Source: Rhizobium sophorae (GTDB lineage Bacteria > Pseudomonadota > Alphaproteobacteria > Rhizobiales > Rhizobiaceae). Taken from it: a stretch of DNA of 64,000 nt. The first letter of the stretch is position 1, and each line of letters begins with the position of its first letter. Below are positions 18,103 to 28,497 of this stretch, in pieces. A model generated the notes under the pieces. The model saw only the letters and a list, made by a program, of their open reading frames with translations, did not search any database and had not been told where the DNA came from. The translations under genes were made by a program, and so were the position numbers. Location: NCBI RefSeq assembly GCF_013087515.1, contig NZ_JABFCN010000051.1, positions 62,001-126,000 of the forward strand, given 5' to 3'.

Positions 18103-18240
18103 TTCCCAGTCCCATTATTCTACTATAGGAGAAATGCATTATCCGATGATGGAATCAAGTGCCTGCGAAAAGCGACCAAACGCGCCTTGCTTTCGCCGCT
18201 GCACCGTCCATATATGGCGGCGTAATCCGAGGAGAGAGTA

Positions 18241-18939
18241 ATGGACGCCAGCACGCAGAGCACGGAACTGACAGGAAGCTTCACGGCTGCCGCCTGGGAC
18301 AGGATCGCTCCGATCATGGCTGAAATCGAAGCCTTGCCGCTGCTGCAGCAGCTTTCGGATGGCACACTGCCGCCGGAGGTTTTTCGGCACTACATCCTGC
18401 AGGACGCGCTCTATCTCAAGCATTATGCGCGATGCCTTGCGATCGTCGCGGCCAAGGCGCCCGACAATGCGCAGGTCCTGCGCTTCCTCGGTTCGGCGCA
18501 GAAGGCGATCACCGTCGAGCAGGGCCTGCATGCCGGCTTCCTCACCCAATTCGGCATCAGCTCCGCCGATGTTGCATCAGCCGAGCCCTCGCCTGCCGGC
18601 TTTGCCTATACGAACTTCCTGCTTGCCACCGCCTATCACAGCTCCTACGCGGTGGCGCTGTCTTCCATCCTTCCCTGCTTCTGGATCTACTGGCACGTCG
18701 GCGAAGCGATCAAGAACCGGCCTGTTATCGAGGGCAATGCCTTCCAGGCCTGGATCAATACCTATGGCGATCCGCAATTTGCCGCCGGTGCCCGCGAAGT
18801 GATCGCGCTGACCGACATCGCCGCCCGTGCCGCATCGCCGGTGGAGCGGGCGCAGATGACCGATGTCTTCGTGCGCGCCTCGCAATATGAATGGATGTTC
18901 TGGGATTCGGCCTGGCGGCTGGAGACGTGGCCGGTCTGA
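18241..18939 (+). CDS. tenA: TenA family protein (aminopyrimidine aminohydrolase / thiaminase II)
   Basis: 232 residues, all-helical haem-oxygenase-like fold. FRHYILQDALYLKHYARCLA and VALSSILPCFWIYWHVGEAI are the TenA blocks; the Cys in LPCFWIY corresponds to the catalytic cysteine of TenA. The enzyme salvages the pyrimidine part of degraded thiamin. GAGGAGAGAG precedes the ATG. No thi genes are nearby, and no thiamin riboswitch was seen upstream. Confidence 0.9.
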   Translation: MDASTQSTELTGSFTAAAWDRIAPIMAEIEALPLLQQLSDGTLPPEVFRHYILQDALYLKHYARCLAIVAAKAPDNAQVLRFLGSAQKAITVEQGLHAGFLTQFGISSADVASAEPSPAGFAYTNFLLATAYHSSYAVALSSILPCFWIYWHVGEAIKNRPVIEGNAFQAWINTYGDPQFAAGAREVIALTDIAARAASPVERAQMTDVFVRASQYEWMFWDSAWRLETWPV

Positions 18940-19015
18940 TACGCGCCCGGCACAGGACGAAATAGCGTAAACAGCAGGATAATTACCGCTTTGCGGCAGG
19001 GGGCGGCGCTGCTAT

Positions 19016-20848
<1,833 letters not shown>

Positions 20849-20862
20849 CGCCTCTCAACAGC

Positions 20863-20893
20863 ATCTTATGCGCAGATGATCTGCGCATAAGAT
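20863..20893. repeat. Perfect 31-bp palindrome after lepA
   Basis: ATCTTATGCGCAGAT (20863-20877), one G, then ATCTGCGCATAAGAT (20879-20893): 15-bp perfect arms. It begins 15 bp after the lepA stop and ends 3 bp before the AAGGAG of the next small ORF. It has no T run, so it may be an operator or a structural repeat more than a terminator. Confidence 0.75.
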
Positions 20894-20906
20894 CAAGGAG
20901 ATCGTT

Positions 20907-21038
20907 ATGGCTCAACTTGATGAAGGTCTCGTCTCCCAGGCGCGCGAACTGAGGATCATTATATCTCGGGCGGCAGAAGATGGTATCGCACAGGCCATAA
21001 AGGCGGAGCGCAAGCGCGCTTTCACGTCCATCGCCTAG
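20907..21038 (+). CDS. Small hypothetical protein (43 aa)
   Basis: A 43-residue ORF, MAQLDEGLVSQARELRIIIS then RAAEDGIAQAIKAERKRAFT, with a very good ribosome site (AAGGAG, 6 bp before ATG). It would form one amphipathic helix with a basic end. I do not recognise it. The perfect palindrome ends just before its ribosome site, which suggests controlled expression. It marks the border between lepA and the sugar-acid island. Confidence 0.5.
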   Translation: MAQLDEGLVSQARELRIIISRAAEDGIAQAIKAERKRAFTSIA

Positions 21039-21051
21039 GGTAATCCATAGG

Positions 21052-21801
21052 CTAACTTCGGTTCTCCAGGCGGTTTGTTTCGCGCCACTCTTCGTACTCT
21101 CCGCGGGCATCGTCATGCAGCGGATAGTAGCGCTGCAACGACCCGCCCTCCATAAGCTTCACTCGCGAGAACTCCTCCCAATCGTGATGCTTTTGCGACT
21201 CTTCGATTACCTTCGAGGCCATTGCGACTGGAAGCACCACCACCCCGTCATCGTCGGCCACGATTATGTCGCCGGGGATTACCGTGACGCCGCCGCAGGC
21301 AATCGGAACGTTGACGGCATTGGGATAGATGCTGGTCTGCACATGATAGTTGGGAGTCCAGCCACGTAGCCATAGGGGGAGATCCAGCTTCTCGACATTG
21401 GGCCGGTCGCGCATACACCCGTCGATTACGATGCCGGCGCCGCCTCTACCTTTGAAATAGGTCGACATCATATCGCCGAAGACGCCCGAGCTCATGTCGC
21501 CGCGCGCGTCGACCACGACCACATCGCCCTCCTGCGCGTGATAGAGCACGTGCCGGTGCAACTGCGTCTCCGGATCGGCATATTCTCCTTCGGTAAAGAG
21601 GTCCGGCCGCTGCGGCATGAACTGGAGAGTCAGCGCCGGTCCGACGATCGACTTCCCGCGGTTTTGCGGCACGGGACCGACCATGTGCGGATTGCGGAAG
21701 CCCATGTGGCCAAGCGTGCCGGCAACCGTCGCGGTGCCGATTTCCTTCAATGCGTCGATCATATCTTTGGGCGGTCGCGTAATGTCGGGAGTATGCGTCA
21801 T
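21052..21801 (-). CDS. RraA-like protein, probable class II pyruvate-type aldolase
   Basis: 249 residues, RraA/MenG fold. The aldolase signature Gly-Asp-X20-Arg-Asp is exact: GD at 109-110 (GVFGD) and RD at 131-132 (GCMRD). In 4-hydroxy-4-methyl-2-oxoglutarate aldolases these residues hold the metal and pyruvate moiety. GDIIVADDDGVVVLP is the family's C-terminal motif. I therefore favour cleavage of a 2-keto acid to pyruvate over RNase E inhibition. It is the last gene of the ABC transporter operon, 20 bp after an enolase-superfamily gene. Confidence 0.82.
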   Translation of the reverse strand: MTHTPDITRPPKDMIDALKEIGTATVAGTLGHMGFRNPHMVGPVPQNRGKSIVGPALTLQFMPQRPDLFTEGEYADPETQLHRHVLYHAQEGDVVVVDARGDMSSGVFGDMMSTYFKGRGGAGIVIDGCMRDRPNVEKLDLPLWLRGWTPNYHVQTSIYPNAVNVPIACGGVTVIPGDIIVADDDGVVVLPVAMASKVIEESQKHHDWEEFSRVKLMEGGSLQRYYPLHDDARGEYEEWRETNRLENRS

Positions 21802-21821
21802 TTTGGACTCCGGTGGATGAA

Positions 21822-22985
21822 CTACCAGTTCGTAACAGAACCGTCGCGGCGCCTCAGGTGAGGCGCTTCCCAGAACCGAAAGCTCTCCGCCTTGACCGCC
21901 TCTTCGTTGACCTCGACGCCGAGCCCCGGCAGATCGCTGACAGGATAGTCTGGGCCGTCGAGCCGGGGTTGCACGGGGAAGAAGTCGGAATTATCGAAGC
22001 CGAGCTTTGCTTCGGGTGCCCTGGTCTCGAGCCAGGCGAAATTCGGTACCGCGGCGGCGAGATGGATGGTCGCGGCCGTGCAGACCGGGCCAAGGGGATT
22101 GTGGGGCATCAGGTCCACATAGTGCGCCTCGCTCCAACCGGCGACCTTCATCGCTTCGGTGAGCCCGCCGACATTGCAAACGTCGAGCCGGTTGAACTGG
22201 TGGATACCACGTTCGACGTAGGGCAGGAATTGCCACTTGCTGGCAAATTCCTCGCCGATGGCAAAGGGGATGTCGGTCATCGTGCGCAGGGATTCGTAGG
22301 CTTCAGGCGTCTCATCTCGTATCGGCTCCTCGAGGAAATCAAGCACGCCACGGCCGAGCTTGTTACAGAAGCTCGCCGCCTCTGCCACCGACAGCCGATG
22401 ATGATAGTCGATGCCGAGGACGACCTCGTCGCCCAGTGCCTCGCGCGCCTTATTCAGCATAGTTGCGGTCGCGCCGATCGAATGGCGCGGTTCAAAGATG
22501 TCCTTGCTGTTTTGCCCGATCGGAAAGAAGCGGATCGCCTGCCACCCTTCTTCGCGTAGTTCGCGGGCTCGTTCGATGGCAACATCCCCCTCGGCCTCGT
22601 CACCGGTCGAGGCGAAGGTAGGAATTCGGTCGCGCTGCTTGCCGCCCAACAGTTCGTAGGCCGGCACCCCCAGCGCCTTGCCCTTGATGTCGTGAAGGGC
22701 AATGTCGATAGCGGAAATTGCCGCCTGCAGAACGCGCCCGCCTTCGAAGTATTGGCTGCGATAGGCTTCTTGCCAAATCCGACCAATCTGCATCGGATCG
22801 CGGCCGATGAGAAACTCGCGATAGTGCTCGATCGCGCCGGCCACGGCCTTCTCGCGACCGCTCAAGCCGCTCTCGCCCCAGCCGAAGATGCCGCTGTCGG
22901 TCTCGACCTTGACCAGCATCTGGTTGCGCGTTCCCACCCATACCGGATAGGGCTTGATTGCCGTGATTCTAAGCTTCGTAGTCAT
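21822..22985 (-). CDS. Enolase superfamily dehydratase (mandelate racemase group, galactonate dehydratase-like)
   Basis: 387 residues. The N-terminal capping domain is followed by a barrel with the ligands D193 and H195 (GIDYHHRLS), E219 (FLEEP), E245 (IGEEF) and general-acid H295 (MPHNPLGP). The Asp-x-His motif is that of galactonate and mannonate dehydratases, so it probably dehydrates an acid sugar to its 2-keto-3-deoxy form with Mg2+. The second-strand Lys-x-Lys of racemases is absent (AIRFFPIG). It sits 34 bp after the transporter ATPase gene and 20 bp before the aldolase gene. Confidence 0.88.
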   Translation of the reverse strand: MTTKLRITAIKPYPVWVGTRNQMLVKVETDSGIFGWGESGLSGREKAVAGAIEHYREFLIGRDPMQIGRIWQEAYRSQYFEGGRVLQAAISAIDIALHDIKGKALGVPAYELLGGKQRDRIPTFASTGDEAEGDVAIERARELREEGWQAIRFFPIGQNSKDIFEPRHSIGATATMLNKAREALGDEVVLGIDYHHRLSVAEAASFCNKLGRGVLDFLEEPIRDETPEAYESLRTMTDIPFAIGEEFASKWQFLPYVERGIHQFNRLDVCNVGGLTEAMKVAGWSEAHYVDLMPHNPLGPVCTAATIHLAAAVPNFAWLETRAPEAKLGFDNSDFFPVQPRLDGPDYPVSDLPGLGVEVNEEAVKAESFRFWEAPHLRRRDGSVTNW

Positions 22986-23019
22986 TCACGCCCCTCGTTT
23001 CGCACGCATCGGCTCTGTC

Positions 23020-24123
23020 TCAGTGGGCCTTGAGGGCCATTTCTGTTTCGCCGTCGAACAGATGCATCCGCTCCTGATCGAACTCGAGCCAAATCTGTTC
23101 GTCGGGCGCGACGGCAATGGTCGGCGGCACGCTGACGTTGACGATGGCGCCAGACAAAAACGCCTGAACGAAGGTGACGTCTCCGGTCGGCTCGACCGTG
23201 TAGGCCTTGGCCGGAATGCTGCCTGGCACCGCACTCTTGTGCAGCTTGATCGTCGAGTGACGTGCGCCGAGCACGACTTTCTTGGTGGTTGCCCTCGCGA
23301 CCTTCTGCGCGTTGATTGGCGAAAGGTCGAGGCGCCAGCCTTCCGCACTCGTCAACACAGTGTTGCCGCTTGCCGTTGATGCCTCCAGCGGAACAAGGCT
23401 CATTGCCGGGCTGCCGACGAAGCTGGCGACGAACATGTTCACCGGATGGGCAAAGACCTGCGCCGGTGAATCGTATTGCTGCAGGTAGCCGCCGTTCATC
23501 ACCGCCATCCTGTCGGCCATGGTTACCGCTTCGAGCTGGTCGTGCGTCACGTAGATGATCGTCGCCTTGAGGTCCTGGTGGAAACGCTTGATTTCCGACC
23601 GCATCTGCACGCGCAGCTTCGCGTCGAGGTTGGACAGTGGTTCATCCATCAGGAATACCGCCGGGTCGCGAACGAGGGCACGGCCCAGGGCGACGCGCTG
23701 CTGTTGACCGCCCGAGAGTTCGCGCGGCTTGCGCTCGAGCAGCTGCGTCATGTCGAGCACGCGCGCTGCTTCCTTGACCTTCTTGTCAATCTCGTCCCTT
23801 GGCAGTTTGCGCATCTGCAGCGGGAAAGCCAGATTTTTATAGACAGATTTCTGCGGATAGAGCGCGTAGTTCTGGAACACCATTGCGATGTCGCGGTCCT
23901 TGGGGTCGAGGTCGTTGACCACCCGGTCGCCAATGACAATGTCGCCAGATGTGATGGGGATGAGCCCGGCCACAAGATTGAGCGTGGTTGTCTTGCCGCA
24001 GCCTGAAGGGCCGACGAGCGCAACAAATTCGCCGTCGTTGACCGTCAGCGAAACATCGTTGACAGCTTTGAAGCTGCCATAGGTCTTGACAAGATCTTTG
24101 AGGACCACGTGGGCCACCGGCAA
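23020..24123 (-). CDS. Sugar ABC transporter ATP-binding protein (MalK/UgpC family)
   Basis: 367 residues. Walker A GPSGCGKTTTLNLVAG, signature LSGGQQQRVALGRALVRDPA, Walker B VFLMDEPLSNLDAKLRVQMR and switch His (IIYVTHDQLEAVTMADR) are all intact. A C-terminal TOBE-type domain from about residue 240 is shared with MalK and UgpC. It powers the importer formed with the two permeases directly upstream (4-bp gap). Confidence 0.95.
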   Translation of the reverse strand: MPVAHVVLKDLVKTYGSFKAVNDVSLTVNDGEFVALVGPSGCGKTTTLNLVAGLIPITSGDIVIGDRVVNDLDPKDRDIAMVFQNYALYPQKSVYKNLAFPLQMRKLPRDEIDKKVKEAARVLDMTQLLERKPRELSGGQQQRVALGRALVRDPAVFLMDEPLSNLDAKLRVQMRSEIKRFHQDLKATIIYVTHDQLEAVTMADRMAVMNGGYLQQYDSPAQVFAHPVNMFVASFVGSPAMSLVPLEASTASGNTVLTSAEGWRLDLSPINAQKVARATTKKVVLGARHSTIKLHKSAVPGSIPAKAYTVEPTGDVTFVQAFLSGAIVNVSVPPTIAVAPDEQIWLEFDQERMHLFDGETEMALKAH

Positions 24124-24127
24124 CTCC

Positions 24128-25018
24128 CTAGTGCTTGACTGCGCCCTCAGTGAGGGCGCGTACGAAATATCGTTGCAGGACGAGGAACAGGACCACGACG
24201 GGCACGCTCATCATAAAGCTGGCCGCCATCAGGCCGGGAAAGTCCGTCGTATTTTCTGAGAAGAAGCGCTGAATGCCGACGGGCAGTGTCAGCTGCTCGT
24301 TCTTGGAGAGGAAGGTGTAGGCGTAGATGTACTCGTTCCACGCGCCGATAAAGGAATAGATCGCCGTGGCGATAATTCCTGGCGCCGAGAGCGGCATCAC
24401 GATCAGGAGAAAGGCCTGTAACCGCGTTGCCCCATCGATGCGCGCGGCCTGCTCGAGTTGCACCGGGATATTGTCGTAGAAGCCCTTGAGGAGCCAAATT
24501 GCCAGCGGCAGTCCGAATGTGAGGTAGGTGAGGACGAGCGACCCATGCGTATTCACCAGCCCGATCGCCCGCATCAGGATGAAGAGCGGCACGAGAAAGA
24601 TTACCGCCGGGAACATGTTGCGAAGCAAGACGGCGAAGAACAGAAAGTTCCGGCCCGGGAAAGTGAAGCGCGAAAACGCGTAGGCCGCAGGAACCGCCAC
24701 GATCACCGAAAGGATGGTCGTGGCAGTGGAGACGAAAAGGCTGTTCCAGAAGAAACGAAGGAAGTCCTGGCCGACGCTGTTTTGCGGATCGAGCAGCTTC
24801 TGGTAGCTGGCAAGAGTGGGTTGATCCGGCCACCACTGCGGCGGGAATTGCATGGCCGCGAAGCCGGACTTGATCGAGGTGATCAGCATCCAGATCATCG
24901 GCAATGCGGTGTAAAGCAGCATGAACACAAGGAAGATACGTCCGCCCCACCGCCATCCGTCGATGCGCATACGGTGACGCGCCTGGCCTCGAGAAGCAGT
25001 CTCGGCAATCGTGCTCAT
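24128..25018 (-). CDS. Carbohydrate ABC transporter permease (MalG type)
   Basis: 296 residues, six predicted membrane helices (first at about 28-48). The EAA loop is QLEQAARIDGATRLQAFLLI, the contact site for the ATPase. The C-terminus LVLQRYFVRALTEGAVKH is the MalG-family ending. The ATG at 25018 overlaps the previous stop (ATGA), showing translational coupling. A much longer upstream frame exists, but it only mirrors the preceding permease gene. Confidence 0.95.
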   Translation of the reverse strand: MSTIAETASRGQARHRMRIDGWRWGGRIFLVFMLLYTALPMIWMLITSIKSGFAAMQFPPQWWPDQPTLASYQKLLDPQNSVGQDFLRFFWNSLFVSTATTILSVIVAVPAAYAFSRFTFPGRNFLFFAVLLRNMFPAVIFLVPLFILMRAIGLVNTHGSLVLTYLTFGLPLAIWLLKGFYDNIPVQLEQAARIDGATRLQAFLLIVMPLSAPGIIATAIYSFIGAWNEYIYAYTFLSKNEQLTLPVGIQRFFSENTTDFPGLMAASFMMSVPVVVLFLVLQRYFVRALTEGAVKH

Positions 25019-25974
25019 TCGCTCCCACCCTTCTGGTCGTTGCCGCTCAGCGCACGAACGTAGAAGTAGCCGAGCGACATCAGGATCAGGAACAACAGCA
25101 CCGAATAGGCCGATGCCACCCCCCAGCGCTGGCGGCCGAAAGCGAGTTCGTAAATGTGGGTGATCCAGATATGCGATGCGTTGGACGGCCCGCCGCCGGT
25201 CATGATCCAGGGGATGATGAAAGAATTGAAGTTGGCCACTGCCAAGAGAAGGATCGTCACCGTCGAGACGTTTCTCAAGTGCGGAAAGGTGACGTGCCAG
25301 AACCGCTGCCATGCATTGGCTCCGTCGACTTTTGCGGCGCGCAGCAACTGGTCGGGAACCGTCTGCAGGCCAGCCATCATCATGATCATGGCGAACGGAA
25401 ACTCTCGCCAGATATTCACGACGATCAGCGAGGGCAGCACGGTACTGACGCTGTCGATGAAATTCGGTGGCCGGTCGCTCAATCCCAGGCCAACCAACAC
25501 TGCGCCAATGATCCCAAAGTCCGAATGGTAGATCCACTTCCAGATATAGGACGCGGCAACTGCGCTGATAACCCATGGAATGATCAGGACGGCGCGCAGG
25601 ATGGCGCGGCCGGCAAAGTCCCGATGAAGTGCGAGGGCGCAACCGAACCCCAGGACAAACGCGATCATGGTCGATCCCAATGTCCAGATCAGAGTGTTCG
25701 AGGTAACCGTCCAGAACACCGGGCTTTTGAGGATGGAAGTGTAGTTGTCGAAACCGACGAAAATCTTGTCCCGAAGCTGCAGGCCAGGCGGTGTATTGAA
25801 GAACGACAGCTCGATCGTGTAATAGATCGGGTAGGCTATGACGATGAGCATGACGGCGATCGCAGGAAGCACGTACGCGTAGTCAGCGCGATGCTCCCAG
25901 ATCTTTCGTAGCACTCCGGACCTACGAGGTTGCATTCGTCGGGGAACCTCGGCCTTCGCAGTCAAGATCGTCAC
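25015..25974 (-). CDS. Carbohydrate ABC transporter permease (MalF type)
   Basis: 319 residues, six membrane helices. The first helix is YAYVLPAIAVMLIVIAYPIY and is followed by the periplasmic loop; the EAA-type loop is QLLRAAKVDGANAWQRFWHV. It pairs with the next permease to form the sugar-importer channel. It starts 74 bp after the binding-protein gene and overlaps the next start by 4 bp. Confidence 0.94.
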   Translation of the reverse strand: MTILTAKAEVPRRMQPRRSGVLRKIWEHRADYAYVLPAIAVMLIVIAYPIYYTIELSFFNTPPGLQLRDKIFVGFDNYTSILKSPVFWTVTSNTLIWTLGSTMIAFVLGFGCALALHRDFAGRAILRAVLIIPWVISAVAASYIWKWIYHSDFGIIGAVLVGLGLSDRPPNFIDSVSTVLPSLIVVNIWREFPFAMIMMMAGLQTVPDQLLRAAKVDGANAWQRFWHVTFPHLRNVSTVTILLLAVANFNSFIIPWIMTGGGPSNASHIWITHIYELAFGRQRWGVASAYSVLLFLILMSLGYFYVRALSGNDQKGGSE

Positions 25975-26048
25975 TGTGCAGAGCCCTCATCCTTGGGAAC
26001 GAAACCGGCTGCGATCGCTGCGCAGCCAGTCAGATCGTCGGACTTGCA

Positions 26049-27527
26049 CTAGAGCCCACCGTCCATCAGGTCTTTGACCTTCTTGGCCGCGTCGTCCGCT
26101 GCCTGGTCGACGGTCATGGCCCCAGTCAAAGCATTCTGGAGCATGTCCGGGATGATGATGTTCATGATCTCGGGGGCCTGTGGCAGTGCGGGGAACGGGA
26201 TGCCGTAAGGCAGCATCGAGGTCGTGACATCAAGGAACTTGATGCTGTCCAGACGTTCCTTCATCCACTTCGTCTTGAAGCCGTTGAGGTTTCCCGGGTT
26301 CGAGCCGGCATAAGCCATTTTAAGTGACCATTCGGGGCTCGTCCACATGCAGATGATAGCTTTTGCCGCCGGCTCGTCTACCTTGCCGCCCTCCACATAT
26401 TCGGGCTTGAGGATGTGAATGTTTGAACCGCCAAATACCACGGCACGCTTGCCGTCAGGGCCGGTCGGGATCAGGCCGTACCGCATATTGTCGATAACGG
26501 TCTGCGCCTTCTCCTTGTCGGTGTCCGTCGCCTTTTTCTGCAGGTCGAGCATAACGTCGTAATCGGACGGATGCGAGATCATCATGCCAAGCTGGCCAGC
26601 CAGGAAAAGGGGCTGGTTGTCGGCCTGCTGGTTGGTCAGCGCCGAAACCGGTACCGACTTGTCGCGAACATACATATCGTAGGAGGCTTGCAATGCCGCC
26701 TTGCTCTGCGGGCTATCGAGCTCGACCTCCTTATAGGTCGGATCGGCGGTGGCCTCATCGAAGACGCCGCCCCCATAGGCCCACAGCTGCGGCATGAAGC
26801 GGTAAGGCGTATTGCCGGCATTTTTGCGAGCCACGAGGCCGTAACCGGCAATGCCGAGCTTGTCGTGGATCTGCTTGGAATACTTGACGACGTCCTCCCA
26901 AGTTGCTGGGGCCTTGTCCGGATCAAGGCCTGCGCGCTTGAAAATGTCGGCGTTCCAGATGAACGCCATCGTCTCGTTGTTTGTTGGAATGCCGTAAGTC
27001 ACATCTTCCCAGGTTACAGCCTTCATGGCGCCGGGCCAAAAATCCTCCGTCGAATACCCTACATCCTCCGGCTTCAGAGGCTGCAAATAGCCCTTTGAGG
27101 CGAACTCAGTGCCACCTAGGATTTGCAGGCGGACCGCCATGGGCGCGGCATTGCCAAGCAGCGCGGTGCGGAACTTGTCCAAGAGGTCGTTATAGGTGAG
27201 GGCTTGCTCCTCAAGCTGGATGTTTGGATAGGTCTTGCGAAAGGTCGCGAAGAAATCCTTGTAATACTGACGCAGCAGGTCGGGGTCGCCCTCGAACACG
27301 CCCTGATACCAGAAAGTCAGTCGCCCCTTGTAGTCGAGGGGAGTGACCTTGCCACAATCAGCTGCCGTGTCAAAGTTCTCTGTACCGGCAATGGAGCGCA
27401 CATATTGCGGCGACCACTTGCTCAAGTCGACCGGTGCGCCGAGCGCCGACGCGGACATCAGCGATACCATCAAAGCAGTGGAAACAGTGCCGCGCAGGAC
27501 GGCACCGCCGAGTGAAATCCTCGTCAT
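26049..27527 (-). CDS. Extracellular sugar-binding protein of ABC transporter
   Basis: 492 residues, family 1 solute-binding protein with a signal peptide (LMVSLMSASALGAPVDLSKW). The mature part keeps the two-lobe pattern (FWYQGVFEGDPDLLRQYYKD, TNNETMAFIWNADIFKRAGL, TWEDVVKYSKQI, LAGQLGMMISHPSD). It is longer than most family-1 members (about 420), with extra N-terminal residues before the first strand. The ATG at 27527 has GGAGG 8 bp upstream. First gene of the six-gene import and breakdown operon, divergent from the GntR gene. Confidence 0.92.
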   Translation of the reverse strand: MTRISLGGAVLRGTVSTALMVSLMSASALGAPVDLSKWSPQYVRSIAGTENFDTAADCGKVTPLDYKGRLTFWYQGVFEGDPDLLRQYYKDFFATFRKTYPNIQLEEQALTYNDLLDKFRTALLGNAAPMAVRLQILGGTEFASKGYLQPLKPEDVGYSTEDFWPGAMKAVTWEDVTYGIPTNNETMAFIWNADIFKRAGLDPDKAPATWEDVVKYSKQIHDKLGIAGYGLVARKNAGNTPYRFMPQLWAYGGGVFDEATADPTYKEVELDSPQSKAALQASYDMYVRDKSVPVSALTNQQADNQPLFLAGQLGMMISHPSDYDVMLDLQKKATDTDKEKAQTVIDNMRYGLIPTGPDGKRAVVFGGSNIHILKPEYVEGGKVDEPAAKAIICMWTSPEWSLKMAYAGSNPGNLNGFKTKWMKERLDSIKFLDVTTSMLPYGIPFPALPQAPEIMNIIIPDMLQNALTGAMTVDQAADDAAKKVKDLMDGGL

Positions 27528-27605
27528 AGGGTATCCTCCAGGTTCTCCCATGCCGCTCTGCGTCGAGGCGAGCGGTCGTTCCTTCCGGTCGCGGGACTTT
27601 CCACC

Positions 27606-27715
27606 CAATGTATCCCTTTGACCTCATCGTACGTTTTCAGATCATAGATTGCCTGTCAACTAGCGAAATCGTACATTGTTTACCGAAACATCGCGTGATA
27701 TCCGAGCAATGTATG
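27606..27715. promoter_or_regulatory. Divergent control region between binding protein and GntR genes
   Basis: The 206-bp gap holds three copies of CAATGTA: 27606-27612 and 27707-27713 on the plus strand, and 27672-27678 on the minus strand (read as TACATTG). ATCGTAC occurs at 27626 and 27668. Inverted and direct copies spanning both promoters are what a FadR-type GntR operator would look like. Assignment to the adjacent regulator is inference. Confidence 0.5.
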
Positions 27716-27733
27716 TATTGATTGGGGACAGCC

Positions 27734-28444
27734 TTGGCCGAAACAAGCGATTTTAAAGCACAGCCACCCGAAGGAATCGACGCTATCGGGGCCTCCAGCG
27801 AGGGTGCCTCGCTTTATCAACTGATCAGGGAAGACATCATCGAAGGGCGGCTCGCTGCCAACGAACGGCTTGTGGTCACCGATCTCGCCCGGCGCCACGG
27901 CACTTCGACCAACCCCGTGCGCGAGGCTCTGCAGCTGTTGCGCGGGGAGGGCTTTGTCACCTTAGTTCCCAACCGCGGAGCGCGCGTGCGGCCCATAGAT
28001 CAGGATTTTGTTCGCGACATCTACGAGATCGGAGTCTTGATCGAGCCAGCACTGACGCGATGGTTCGTGAATATGGCCACCGTCGAGGACATTGCTGAAC
28101 TCGAACGCATCCAAGGCCTGATTGAAGAGAACGACTTCGCTGACACGTTGAGGCACAGCGAGCTGGACACCGCCTTTCACACCGTCATGTACCAAAAGCA
28201 CTACAACCGCCATGCCGCGGAGCTTTGGTGGAAGCATCGCGAAGTGCTTCGAGCTGTGAGCCGGCGGTTCAACTTCACGCTCGCCCGGCGGGCCGCGATC
28301 CTTAGCGAGCATCGCGAGCTCATCGCGCATGTAAAAGCGGGAAATGCGAACGAGGCAGCCGAACTCATTGCACGCCACGTCGAGGGCTCCGGCCGGCACA
28401 TCCTCGAACACATGCGTGCGCGCAGCGCCGCTCGGGCAGGATAG
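27734..28444 (+). CDS. GntR family regulator (FadR subfamily)
   Basis: 236 residues. A winged HTH (about 25-90: LYQLIREDIIEGRLAANERL, TSTNPVREALQLLRGEGFVT) is followed by an all-helical FCD effector domain with its metal-binding residues (FHTVMYQKHYNRHA, ILSEHRELIAHVKAGN, ARHVEGSGRHILEH). FCD-type regulators usually sense organic acids. The start is a TTG with GGGGACA just upstream; a second TTG at 27722 is possible. It is divergent from the transporter operon and leads the three downstream enolase-superfamily genes, so it likely controls both arms. Confidence 0.9.
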   Translation: MAETSDFKAQPPEGIDAIGASSEGASLYQLIREDIIEGRLAANERLVVTDLARRHGTSTNPVREALQLLRGEGFVTLVPNRGARVRPIDQDFVRDIYEIGVLIEPALTRWFVNMATVEDIAELERIQGLIEENDFADTLRHSELDTAFHTVMYQKHYNRHAAELWWKHREVLRAVSRRFNFTLARRAAILSEHRELIAHVKAGNANEAAELIARHVEGSGRHILEHMRARSAARAG

Positions 28445-28497
28445 AATACAGGCCTAGGAATATCATTATCCCGATCACTTCAGCAAAGGCAGTTGAG

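Noticed and set aside
18103-18240. Thiamin (TPP) riboswitch before tenA
   Set aside because: The conserved CUGAGA and GAUGA-type blocks were not found in the 138-bp spacer.
21052-21801. Annotation as RNase E inhibitor RraA
   Set aside because: The exact aldolase signature and the sugar-acid operon context favour an enzyme; true RraA proteins are shorter (about 160 residues).
24128-25642. Extended N-terminus for the MalG-type permease
   Set aside because: The extra 208 codons are antisense-like, read out of frame through the preceding permease gene; the ATG at 25018 has an ATGA overlap and starts the known protein.
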